A stretch of 13,643 nucleotides of DNA, taken from contig DWVN01000067.1 in assembly GCA_019120235.1 (NCBI GenBank), forward strand, positions 1 through 13,643, given 5' to 3'. Below are positions 1 through 6,800 of the stretch, one piece after another. The notes beneath the pieces are model-generated. The model saw nothing but the letters and a program-made list of their open reading frames with translations, was not told where the DNA came from and searched no databases. This DNA is from Dwaynesavagella gallinarum. Lineage in GTDB: Bacteria; Bacillota; Clostridia; Clostridiales; Clostridiaceae. Made by a program: the position numbers and the translations under genes. Position 1 is the first letter of the stretch. Each line of letters opens with the position of its first letter.

Positions 1-821
1 AAACACAAACTCCATTTACTTCAACAATTTCATTAAATGCTAGTGGAGCTAGACCTAAGAATAGATTTAAAAAATTTTTCTCACGTTCTTCTAGTAGTTC
101 TAGTATTCCTAAAGAAAAACCTACATATACAGTTTGGGATTATATAAGAGGTAAACCGATAACAACTGAAATGTATACTCAAACACCTTCACCTACATTA
201 AGAGATGTTGGTATTCAAGAGTTTCCATCTACAAGAACTGTAGGGACTCAGTATGATCCTCCAAGCTCATCTAAATCTGGTAAAAAACATACAAAAACAA
301 ATTTTTTAAATATATTTTCAAGAGGGAAATCAGATTTAAATCAAACTAGTATATCACAAGAAGAAGCATCATCATCTTCCAATTATGTAAAATTAACCAC
401 CTATTCTCATGAATATAGAGAATTAGACCGAAAACAAATTGAACTTATAAAAATGCATCAACAAGCATTACAAAAAAGACTTCAAGAACACTTAGAGTTG
501 TTACTTCCAGATTCTGAACAACCTTCTACATCTACATCACAACCATCAACTTCTACAGCTCAAAATATGCAAACTGCTCAACTTAATCTTATGGAAAGAA
601 ATTTAAAAATACAGGAACTAAATGAAAAGGTTCAAGATCTAAAAAATATTAAAACAGAAATTGGAAATATAGGTAAGATTTTAGCTAATATTGAACCAGT
701 AAAAAGAGATGCTAGAGAAGAAGCACTAGCAAAAGAAACAGCTATACAAGGAAAGGTTATAACACCTCAATCATCACCTAAGCCTAAAAAAGGATTGAGA
801 AAGTTTATAACAAAACTTTAA
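1..821 (+). CDS. Partial Ser/Thr-rich coiled-coil protein of unknown function (5' end outside window)
   Basis: I do not recognise this gene. The reading frame is open from the first complete codon at base 3, so the ATG at 171 is probably internal; it also has no clear ribosome binding site in front of it. 272 residues are visible. The first 130 or so are low complexity (Ser, Thr, Pro, Lys) and hold a loose duplicated module: a TQTP tetrapeptide (bases 3-14 and 177-188) followed by a basic-aromatic patch ending FSR (RFKKFFSR at 63-86, NFLNIFSR at 300-323). A third basic-aromatic patch, LRKFITKL, closes the protein. The middle and end are charged and helical, with likely coiled coils around the EYRELDRKQIELIK stretch and the MERNLKIQELNEKVQDLKN stretch, separated by an STSTSQPSTSTAQ linker. 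No signal peptide, membrane segment or LPXTG signal is visible, but the N-terminus is missing. It could be a surface, scaffold or effector protein. It ends with TAA and converges on coaBC. Confidence 0.6.
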   Translation, partial: TQTPFTSTISLNASGARPKNRFKKFFSRSSSSSSIPKEKPTYTVWDYIRGKPITTEMYTQTPSPTLRDVGIQEFPSTRTVGTQYDPPSSSKSGKKHTKTNFLNIFSRGKSDLNQTSISQEEASSSSNYVKLTTYSHEYRELDRKQIELIKMHQQALQKRLQEHLELLLPDSEQPSTSTSQPSTSTAQNMQTAQLNLMERNLKIQELNEKVQDLKNIKTEIGNIGKILANIEPVKRDAREEALAKETAIQGKVITPQSSPKPKKGLRKFITKL

Positions 822-930
822 AAGTTGAATTACATAAATAATATTTTTATTTTTTAAATTGTATTAAATTTATTTCAATTTACAATAACATCATTTATCT
901 TTATACAAATTTTGTTAAAATTTCCTTATA

Positions 931-963
931 AAAAAGAGCATCAGTTTTTTTGATGCTCTTTTT
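931..963. terminator. Bidirectional intrinsic terminator between the left-edge gene and coaBC
   Basis: A perfect 13-bp stem (931-943 with 951-963) closes a 7-base loop. The outer part of each arm is A/T only, so there is a U-tract on both strands. The TGA stop of coaBC (bases 943-941 on the minus strand) lies inside one arm, so the last codons of coaBC form part of the terminator. It serves both converging genes. Confidence 0.85.
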
Positions 964-2155
964 TAAAATTCAATAAAATTTCATCTAACAATTTATAGGC
1001 TAATTCTTCCTTACTCATCAAAGGAAGTTGTTTTTTATAATTTTTAGTAATTAAAGTTAAACGGTTTGTATCTACCTCAAAACCTGCTCCTTCATCCTTT
1101 AAATTATTTGCTGCAATCATATCTAAATTTTTATCTATTAGTTTTTTGTATGAATTTTCTTCTAAATTTTTTGTTTCCATAGAAAAGCCACAAAGAAATT
1201 GTCCATTTCTTTTATTTTCTCCTAACAATTTTAAGATATCTTGAGTAGGAATTAAGGAAATATTTGCTTCAAAATTATCTTTCTTAATTTTATCTTCGTA
1301 AATATTTTTAACACTGTAATCTGAAACTGCAGCAGTTTTAATTATAATATCTTGATGATCACTAACTTTTTTGACTTCATCAAACATTTCTTTAGCAGAA
1401 ATAATATTTATTACTTTCATGTAAGGAGGTTTTTTTAAATTCGTTTTACCGGATATGAGAGTTACCTCAGCTCCACGAGCAGCTGCAGCACGTGCTATAG
1501 CATATCCCATTTTCCCTGTAGAATGATTTGTAATATATCTTACAGGATCAATTGCTTCTCTCGTCGCTCCTGCTGTAACTAAAACCTTAAGTCCTTTCAT
1601 ATCTTTCTTTTCGTGAGATAAAGTATGTTTTACCACTTCTAATAAATCTTCAGGCTCTGGCATCTTTCCTTTTCCAATTACTCCACAAGCAAGCTTTCCA
1701 TCAACAGGTTCAATAACTTCCCAACCATAATAACGCAACTTTTTAATATTGTCTTGAGTAACTAAGTTTTCATACATTTTGGTATTCATTGCAGGTACAG
1801 CAATTTTTTTACAATCACATGCAAGGATAGTAGTTGTAAGCATATCATCTGCAAGACCATGAGCTAATTTTGCTAAAATATTCGCCGTAGCTGGAGCGAC
1901 TAATACTAAATCAACTTGTTCCGATAGAGAGATATGTTCTATTTGAAAAACATAGTTGCGATCAAAAGTATCTACTGATACACGATTTTTTGTAAGATGT
2001 TCAAATGTACAAGGTGTAATAAATTCTGTAGCGTTTTTAGTCATTAATACATGAACTTTGCAACCTTCTTTAACTAACATAGATGCAAGATTTGCAGATT
2101 TATAACAAGCAATTCCTCCAGTAACAGCTAATAAAATAGTTTTTCCTTGTAACAT
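941..2155 (-). CDS. coaBC: Bifunctional phosphopantothenoylcysteine decarboxylase / phosphopantothenate-cysteine ligase
   Basis: This cytosolic enzyme carries out two consecutive steps of coenzyme A synthesis: joining cysteine to 4'-phosphopantothenate (CoaB), then FMN-dependent decarboxylation to 4'-phosphopantetheine (CoaC). The length of 404 residues is normal for the fusion. The N-terminal CoaC flavoprotein domain (about 1-180) shows the VTGGIA start, the catalytic His near residue 74, the substrate-binding PAMNTKM motif (Asn124) and the flexible-flap Cys157 in LACGVIGKG. The CoaB domain (about 188-400) shows VTAGATRE, the NHSTGKMG nucleotide loop, AAVSDY and the KIKK lysines near 289-292. 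The ATG at 2155 has a GGAAGG ribosome binding site nine bases upstream (2165-2170). The gene is divergent from the transporter-coaX operon that feeds its pathway. Confidence 0.96.
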   Translation of the reverse strand: MLQGKTILLAVTGGIACYKSANLASMLVKEGCKVHVLMTKNATEFITPCTFEHLTKNRVSVDTFDRNYVFQIEHISLSEQVDLVLVAPATANILAKLAHGLADDMLTTTILACDCKKIAVPAMNTKMYENLVTQDNIKKLRYYGWEVIEPVDGKLACGVIGKGKMPEPEDLLEVVKHTLSHEKKDMKGLKVLVTAGATREAIDPVRYITNHSTGKMGYAIARAAAARGAEVTLISGKTNLKKPPYMKVINIISAKEMFDEVKKVSDHQDIIIKTAAVSDYSVKNIYEDKIKKDNFEANISLIPTQDILKLLGENKRNGQFLCGFSMETKNLEENSYKKLIDKNLDMIAANNLKDEGAGFEVDTNRLTLITKNYKKQLPLMSKEELAYKLLDEILLNFKKEHQKN

Positions 2156-2187
2156 AAAAACAATCCTTCCTTTAAAACATTGATTTT

Positions 2188-2216
2188 AGTATATCAAAAG
2201 CTTACGTGTTTTTCTA
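2188..2216 (-). promoter_or_regulatory. Predicted promoter of coaBC
   Basis: Reading the minus strand, an extended -10 (TG, one base, then TATACT at 2193-2188) lies 17 bases after a weak -35 (TAGAAA, 2216-2211). The leader to the coaBC ATG is about 25 bases, which leaves no room for a riboswitch. Assigned from consensus match only. Confidence 0.5.
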
Positions 2217-2222
2217 TAATCA

Positions 2223-2251
2223 TTGCCTTTTGTATGTAGTTTTATTATAAT
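2223..2251 (+). promoter_or_regulatory. Predicted promoter of the ECF S subunit-coaX operon
   Basis: A TTGCCT -35 box (2223-2228) is followed after exactly 17 bases by a consensus TATAAT -10 (2246-2251). It lies back to back with the predicted coaBC promoter, so the two pathway arms share one 164-base control region. I see no cre-like or other clear operator in it. Confidence 0.6.
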
Positions 2252-2309
2252 GACTTTGAATGTATTGAGTAGTGTTTATTTATTCTAAATATAATATTTT
2301 TTCTTTCAT

Positions 2310-2314
2310 GGAGG
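2310..2314 (+). promoter_or_regulatory. Ribosome binding site that fixes the S-subunit start
   Basis: GGAGG lies five bases before the ATG at 2320. The upstream in-frame candidates are poorer: a GTG at 2272 has no ribosome binding site, and the ATG at 2308 overlaps this GGAGG. The chosen start gives the usual short, lysine-rich N-terminus (MIKLKK). Confidence 0.7.
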
Positions 2315-2319
2315 TATCT

Positions 2320-2955
2320 ATGATTAAATTAAAGAAAACACAAAATATGGTGTTGCTATCTTTATTTACTGCTATTATTTTTTTATTAGCTTTTACACCA
2401 ATTGGAATAATTGATTTACCTATCATGAAAATTACCATTTTACACATTCCGGTGATTGTTGGTTCTATAATACTTGGACCTAAAAAAGGTGCATTTCTTG
2501 GATTAATATTTGGAGTATGTAGTTTAATTAAAAATACTTTAGTACCTGGTATATCTTCATTTGTATTTACTCCTTTTGTTCCTCTTCCTGGAACTGATTA
2601 CGGAAGTTTATTATCTTTGGTAGTTTGTTTTGTTCCTCGTATTCTTACAGGGATTATTCCTTGGTTTGTATGTAATTTTGTACAAAAATTAATATCTAAA
2701 AAAACAACTTCATTTAAAAATTTAGCTTTCTCCTTAGCAGCTATAGCTGGATCTTTTACTAATACTTTTTTTGTAACAGGATTAATTGGTATACTATTTG
2801 CAAATGCCTATTCTATAGCTCAAGGAATTCCATCTGAGATGCTTTTAAAATTTATTGGTGGAATTATAATTATAAATGGTATACCTGAAGCTTTAGCCTC
2901 TGCAGTTTTAGTTCCATTAATATATTTGTTATTATCAAAAATTTTTAAAATTTAG
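2320..2955 (+). CDS. ECF transporter S component, probably pantothenate-specific (PanT-like)
   Basis: This is an integral membrane substrate-binding (S) subunit of an energy-coupling factor vitamin transporter; the shared T subunit and two ATPases would be encoded elsewhere. The 211 residues form about six hydrophobic helices: the first starts after MIKLKKTQN, a second runs through ILHIPVIVGSIILG, and two more lie near the C-terminus. Typical S-component features are the N-terminal helix rich in small residues, the HIPVIVGSIILGPKKGAFLG stretch, and a polar loop with FVPLPGTDYGS. The gene sits nine bases upstream of coaX and is divergent from coaBC, so pantothenate is the likeliest substrate. 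That assignment is inference from context: the fold identifies the ECF S family, but ligand specificity cannot be read from the sequence. It probably shares one transcript with coaX. Confidence 0.85.
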   Translation: MIKLKKTQNMVLLSLFTAIIFLLAFTPIGIIDLPIMKITILHIPVIVGSIILGPKKGAFLGLIFGVCSLIKNTLVPGISSFVFTPFVPLPGTDYGSLLSLVVCFVPRILTGIIPWFVCNFVQKLISKKTTSFKNLAFSLAAIAGSFTNTFFVTGLIGILFANAYSIAQGIPSEMLLKFIGGIIIINGIPEALASAVLVPLIYLLLSKIFKI

Positions 2956-2964
2956 AGGTAGTTT

Positions 2965-3744
2965 ATGATTTTAACGGTGGATATTGGAAATACTTCTGTC
3001 ACTTTAGGTGGGTTTGAAAATAATATACTAAAATTTGTGTTTCGTATTAAGAGTGATAGAAATTTAAATGTAGATGGTTGTTGTGAACAACTTAGAAATC
3101 AATTTAAAAAACATAATGTTTCTTTTGAACATTTAAAAGGTTGTATTATATCTTCAGTTGTTCCTGTGCTTACACCAATAGTTTTTGATTCATTAAAACA
3201 AATATTAAAACAGCATCCTTTTTTAATAGAAGATTTTTCCTATTTACCTTTAAAAGTTTATGAATATGATACATCAAATTTAGGAACTGATAGAATTATA
3301 AATTGTATTGCAGCATTAAAAAAATTTAAACCTCCTATTGCTATATTTGATATGGGTACTGCTACAACACTTTCTGTTATAAATAAAAATGGGTATTTTT
3401 GTGGTGGAATGATTCTTCCAGGAATGGAGCTTTCAATGAATGCATTATCTAAGCACGCAGCTAAATTACCAAAAATATTTTTTGAGAAACCTAGAGGAGT
3501 AATTGGAAAAGATACAGTTTCTTGTATGCAAAACGGTGCTTTATATGGAACTGCTGGTTCTATTGAGGGAATTATTAAAAGATTAGAAGAAGAACTAAAT
3601 GAAACTCTTTTAGTTGTTCTCACCGGAGGATTATCTTCTTATGTTATTCCTTTATTAAAGTGTCAAGTGAAACACGAACAAAATTTACAATTATTTGGAT
3701 TATATGAAGTTTACAAATATTATTTTGATTATAAAAGGAATTAA
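2965..3744 (+). CDS. coaX: Type III pantothenate kinase
   Basis: CoaX phosphorylates pantothenate with ATP, the first and committing step of coenzyme A synthesis. Type III kinases need a monovalent cation and are not feedback-inhibited by CoA (family knowledge). The 259 residues match the usual length. Visible motifs of the acetate/sugar kinase-like fold are the N-terminal phosphate loop VDIGNTS (residues 5-11), LGTDR (106-110) with the catalytic Asp109, FDMGTATT (128-134) as the second phosphate motif, GGMILPGM (147-154), and the adenosine-region LTGG (219-222). A GAGGT ribosome binding site overlaps the stop of the S-subunit gene, giving tight coupling. The product feeds CoaBC, encoded divergently. 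It ends at TAA just before a hairpin terminator. An antisense open frame within it is a shadow. Confidence 0.96.
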   Translation: MILTVDIGNTSVTLGGFENNILKFVFRIKSDRNLNVDGCCEQLRNQFKKHNVSFEHLKGCIISSVVPVLTPIVFDSLKQILKQHPFLIEDFSYLPLKVYEYDTSNLGTDRIINCIAALKKFKPPIAIFDMGTATTLSVINKNGYFCGGMILPGMELSMNALSKHAAKLPKIFFEKPRGVIGKDTVSCMQNGALYGTAGSIEGIIKRLEEELNETLLVVLTGGLSSYVIPLLKCQVKHEQNLQLFGLYEVYKYYFDYKRN

Positions 3745-3745
3745 A

Positions 3746-3774
3746 AAAGACTACGTGTATTTTACGTAGTCTTT
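3746..3774. terminator. Bidirectional intrinsic terminator between coaX and the GH85 gene
   Basis: An 11-bp perfect stem (3746-3756 with 3764-3774) closes a 7-base loop. A run of six A at 3743-3748 gives a good U-tract on the minus strand, so it looks stronger for the GH85 transcript than for coaX. The two genes converge with only 37 bases between their stop codons. Confidence 0.8.
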
Positions 3775-3781
3775 AATGATT

Positions 3782-6619
3782 TTATTTATCCACACCATAA
3801 ACTTCAATTTCATAAATTCTAACAGCAGAGTCTGAACCTTGAGTTGGTTTTGTAGCAGTTACTCTTACATATCTTGCTGGAATTGCTTTGAATGTATTAA
3901 TTGTATTTGCTGCGGAATTTTTCTTAACATTAACAACCTCTGTGAAATTTACTCCATCTTCACTAACTTCTATTGTGTAATCAGATGTATTCATGTCAGG
4001 ACTTTCATTTCCTGCTTCAGCATGTGCCATTCTAACTTCACTAATTGTTTGGATTTTTCCTAAATCAACAACAATATTATGTGGTGGTGTTCCCGTTGCA
4101 CACCATTTTGTATCTAATTTTCCATCAAAAGCAAATTCTGGAGCTTCTTTTGAATTTACAAAACTTGAAGCTTCAGCAGTCTTTCTTTGAGAAAGATTTT
4201 TAAAATTATCTTTAGCATCATTTGATACGGTTATATATTTTTCCATAACTTTAATATCTTCACCAGAATCATTTTTCGCTTTTAAAGTAACAGTGTAAAC
4301 TCCCTCTTTTTCATATGTAACTTTTGGTAATTCATATGTGCTTTTTTCAATATTTGCTCCCTCAAATATCCATTCAAGATTCTCTGTAACTTTAGAACTT
4401 AAACTTTTAAATGTAATTTCTTCACCTGGAGCTATTAAAGTTTTTGAAGCCTCAAAGTTTGCTTTTGGTATGCTGTTGTCTGGCCACTGTATTTTTGTTG
4501 TTGAAGATTTTCCTTTAGTCATATCTTTATTTACTGCCACTACTTCAAAAGTTGTTGTGTTTGATTTATTATCTCTTGGAAGAGCATTTATGAAATATCT
4601 GTTAGTAATTGTTGCTCCTAAAAATGTTTTTGTATTATCGTCATTTATTTTATAAATTTCATAGTGATTAACATTTTCTTTGTTTGAGGAATCAAAAGAT
4701 AATCTAACCCCAGCATATAAATCATCTTCTTCAAATACAACATCATCAACTTTTAAATTTGAAACATCAGATACAGGAATTTTTTCACTTCCTGTGATTT
4801 TTATATTTCCAAAATTAAAATTTATATTTGAAATATCTTTGTCACTAAGAATTTTGTAAGAAATTGAACGTATAGTTTTCCCAGCAAATTTTGAAACGTC
4901 AAATTTTACAGTTGTCCAATTTTCACCAACTTTATTATTCCCATTAATTTCCTCTGTTGTTCCGTCATCAAATTCTAAAACTAAATTTAATAAAACATCA
5001 CTGCTCGCCATTGCCGTCGTTGTAAAATTAGTTCCATTTTCTAAAGTTAAATCAGAGCTAAATAATTTTATAGTTGTAGGAATGTTTGCTTGTAAATTTC
5101 CCGATAATTTTATAGAGTTACCACCATAAAAAGCATTTGCATAATCAATTGACGCTTTCAATGTATTAGAGCCTCCATTATTTATTATCCATCTATAAGT
5201 TGGCATTACATCAGCAAGACTTCTGTTATTCCAATCAAGTAATGATACCTTTTCACCATTAACAAAATAATTATAACCATTTCCCATATTGAAGTTTGTT
5301 ATAAATGGTAGTGAATTAACAACAGTATTTTCTACTGCGTAAGTTGAAATTCCTCTGAAATCAGTGCCAGTTATTTGACTTTCTTTAGAAGGATCTCCAA
5401 GTTCATTAACCCATAGACGTTCTTCTTTTGAAAGAAATTCATCTAAACTTTGTGATGAAAAATAAGTCCAACTTGGACAATATAAACCTAATGACGTATA
5501 AGGAACATTATTATCATCTACAAGCAAGTCCCATTTAATTTGCGTACTTGTACCATTTGCCTGCATATCTATTCCTGCGTAAAGGTCGTATGGATTAAGT
5601 CCAATCTCTCTTGCTCGTTTGTTAGAAGCTTTTAAAAGTTCTTGCTCTGCTAACCTATCAGTTGTCCACCAGAAATTTAAAAACATCGAGTCAGCAACTT
5701 TATTCTTATCTCCATCAATTAAGAAATAGTCATTCTTTTCGGTTAAAGCATTTTGCCAATCCATTTCACCATCTTTTGTAAGTGAATCATACCACATAAT
5801 TTCTAGGTCTGATTTCTCTTTAAATTGTTTTATAAATTCTTGCATAAGTTCAGCATGAGCCTTAGTTATTTTTGCTCCCTCTTTAGCAGTTTCACTTTGA
5901 TCTATAAAATCATTTTCTCTTATAGTTAATCCCGTTTCTTGATTTATAAACCATCCATCAAACCCTAAAACTTCACAAACTTCTATAAGTTTATCAACCA
6001 TTGGGAAATTTCCATTCTCATCTTTCTGTAAGAATTGATCTACCCACTCGGCCTTTCCTCCGTGTTCAGTTGTTGGGAAAAATACTGTACCAAGAACAGG
6101 AACACCATTTTTATGAGCTGAATCAATTACATCAGCACTTGGTGGAACTATTATCCCTTCCCCAGAAGAACCTCCCCAATAAACAAGCTTGTCTATATAT
6201 TGCCAATAAGAAAACGTGTTAGCTCCAAACTTATTTGATCCTTGAGAAGGATTTCCACTTGTGCTTGAATTCATTATGGATAATGCAACAACATTAAAAT
6301 CTTTATTTTGAGTTTTATTAACTGTTTGAAGAGTATCTTTAGAAACTCTCTCTACCAACGGAACAGAGCTTTTATTGTATTCAATATCTTTGTCCTCACT
6401 TGGATTCCACGCAAGAAGCTCTTCAGGAAACCAGAAAGAAGCAATCGGCGTATTTGCCATTTTTAAATTTGCAGCATCACCTGCTTCATCTGTAATTGTA
6501 TAATTAACAACACTACTTACAACATTTGTTGTTTGATTGCTTGTGCAAGACATTAATCCACCTACAAAAGCAGAACATATAGCAAGAGAAATTATAAATT
6601 TCGATTTTTTAGAAAGCAT
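3782..6619 (-). CDS. Surface lipoprotein endo-beta-N-acetylglucosaminidase (GH85, EndoD-like)
   Basis: This family hydrolyses the chitobiose core (GlcNAc-beta-1,4-GlcNAc) of N-glycans and releases the glycan from glycoprotein. The 945 residues begin with a lipoprotein signal (SKKSK, hydrophobic stretch, lipobox LMSC with Cys25), so the mature enzyme should be tethered outside the cell membrane. The GH85 catalytic domain spans about 55-420. It includes FWFPEELLAWNP, FSYWQYIDKLVYWGG and the active-site strand GFDGWFINQET, whose Asn226 and Glu228 match the family's Asn/Glu pair for substrate-assisted catalysis. Then come a beta-sandwich (about 425-610), an Fn3-like domain (615-712), a PKD domain (718-799) and a C-terminal F5/8C (CBM32-type) domain (808-943). 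No LPXTG signal is present, and the protein is shorter than pneumococcal EndoD. GGAGGT (6625-6630) precedes the ATG. The gene has its own promoter and operator. Confidence 0.93.
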   Translation of the reverse strand: MLSKKSKFIISLAICSAFVGGLMSCTSNQTTNVVSSVVNYTITDEAGDAANLKMANTPIASFWFPEELLAWNPSEDKDIEYNKSSVPLVERVSKDTLQTVNKTQNKDFNVVALSIMNSSTSGNPSQGSNKFGANTFSYWQYIDKLVYWGGSSGEGIIVPPSADVIDSAHKNGVPVLGTVFFPTTEHGGKAEWVDQFLQKDENGNFPMVDKLIEVCEVLGFDGWFINQETGLTIRENDFIDQSETAKEGAKITKAHAELMQEFIKQFKEKSDLEIMWYDSLTKDGEMDWQNALTEKNDYFLIDGDKNKVADSMFLNFWWTTDRLAEQELLKASNKRAREIGLNPYDLYAGIDMQANGTSTQIKWDLLVDDNNVPYTSLGLYCPSWTYFSSQSLDEFLSKEERLWVNELGDPSKESQITGTDFRGISTYAVENTVVNSLPFITNFNMGNGYNYFVNGEKVSLLDWNNRSLADVMPTYRWIINNGGSNTLKASIDYANAFYGGNSIKLSGNLQANIPTTIKLFSSDLTLENGTNFTTTAMASSDVLLNLVLEFDDGTTEEINGNNKVGENWTTVKFDVSKFAGKTIRSISYKILSDKDISNINFNFGNIKITGSEKIPVSDVSNLKVDDVVFEEDDLYAGVRLSFDSSNKENVNHYEIYKINDDNTKTFLGATITNRYFINALPRDNKSNTTTFEVVAVNKDMTKGKSSTTKIQWPDNSIPKANFEASKTLIAPGEEITFKSLSSKVTENLEWIFEGANIEKSTYELPKVTYEKEGVYTVTLKAKNDSGEDIKVMEKYITVSNDAKDNFKNLSQRKTAEASSFVNSKEAPEFAFDGKLDTKWCATGTPPHNIVVDLGKIQTISEVRMAHAEAGNESPDMNTSDYTIEVSEDGVNFTEVVNVKKNSAANTINTFKAIPARYVRVTATKPTQGSDSAVRIYEIEVYGVDK

Positions 6620-6652
6620 TTTATACCTCCATTAATACATTTTTTAACCAAC

Positions 6653-6666
6653 TGTAAACGTTCACC
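6653..6666 (-). promoter_or_regulatory. cre-like operator upstream of the GH85 gene
   Basis: On the plus strand the 14-mer TGTAAACGTTCACC matches the CcpA cre consensus TGWAARCGYTWNCW at 12 of 14 positions around a central CG. It overlaps the predicted start of GH85 transcription, a repressing position. A local LacI-family regulator could use the same type of site. The first ten bases are identical to those of an operator in front of the binding-protein operon (11876-11889). Confidence 0.6.
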
Positions 6667-6669
6667 AAA

Positions 6670-6698
6670 ATAATAACACACAGAGAAAATTTTTATAA
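6670..6698 (-). promoter_or_regulatory. Predicted promoter of the GH85 gene
   Basis: On the minus strand TTATAA (6698-6693) and TATTAT (6675-6670) are 17 bases apart, each matching four of six or better. The predicted start point near 6663 lies inside the cre-like site. This is a weak consensus-only call, but a promoter is expected here because a terminator closes the upstream operon. Confidence 0.4.
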
Positions 6699-6749
6699 GT
6701 GTACAAATTATAGAATCGCTGGATTAATTATCCCCTTCAAAAAATAAAT

Positions 6750-6785
6750 AAAGGATACGATAAAAATTTCTTTTCCATATCCTTT
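6750..6785 (-). terminator. Probable terminator of the binding-protein/kinase operon
   Basis: Complementary arms AAAGGATA (6750-6757) and TATCCTTT (6778-6785) enclose a 20-base loop that can form a small inner A/T stem. The hairpin starts 16 bases after the stop of the zinc-motif ROK kinase gene and is followed by a T-rich stretch on the minus strand. The long loop and weak stem suggest incomplete termination, so some read-through into the GH85 gene is possible. Confidence 0.55.
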
Positions 6786-6800
6786 TATATCTGAGAAAAT

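Noticed and set aside
855..890. AT-rich imperfect inverted repeat after the left-edge gene
   Set aside because: Only about six A/T-rich pairs with a long loop; the strong hairpin at 931-963 already explains termination.
2272..2319. Longer N-terminus for the ECF S subunit from a GTG at 2272
   Set aside because: There is no ribosome binding site before the GTG, the predicted -10 lies only about 20 bases upstream, and GGAGG points to the ATG at 2320.
2156..2319. Possible riboswitch in the divergent region controlling CoA genes
   Set aside because: The predicted leaders are about 25 and 60 bases, AT-rich, with no stable hairpin or known aptamer motif.
3258..3623. Minus-strand open frame of 121 codons inside coaX
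   Set aside because: It is fully contained in the opposite strand of a well-supported gene, has no ribosome binding site, and its translation resembles no protein family.
3839..4655. Several plus-strand open frames opposite the GH85 gene
   Set aside because: Shadows of the coding strand in a low-GC gene; overlapping one another, Cys/Phe-rich and without start signals.
6721..6733. Near-palindrome GGATTAATTATCC between the kinase operon and the GH85 promoter
   Set aside because: It has a central mismatch, is mostly A/T, and no second copy occurs at the other promoters; likely chance or part of the weak terminator region.
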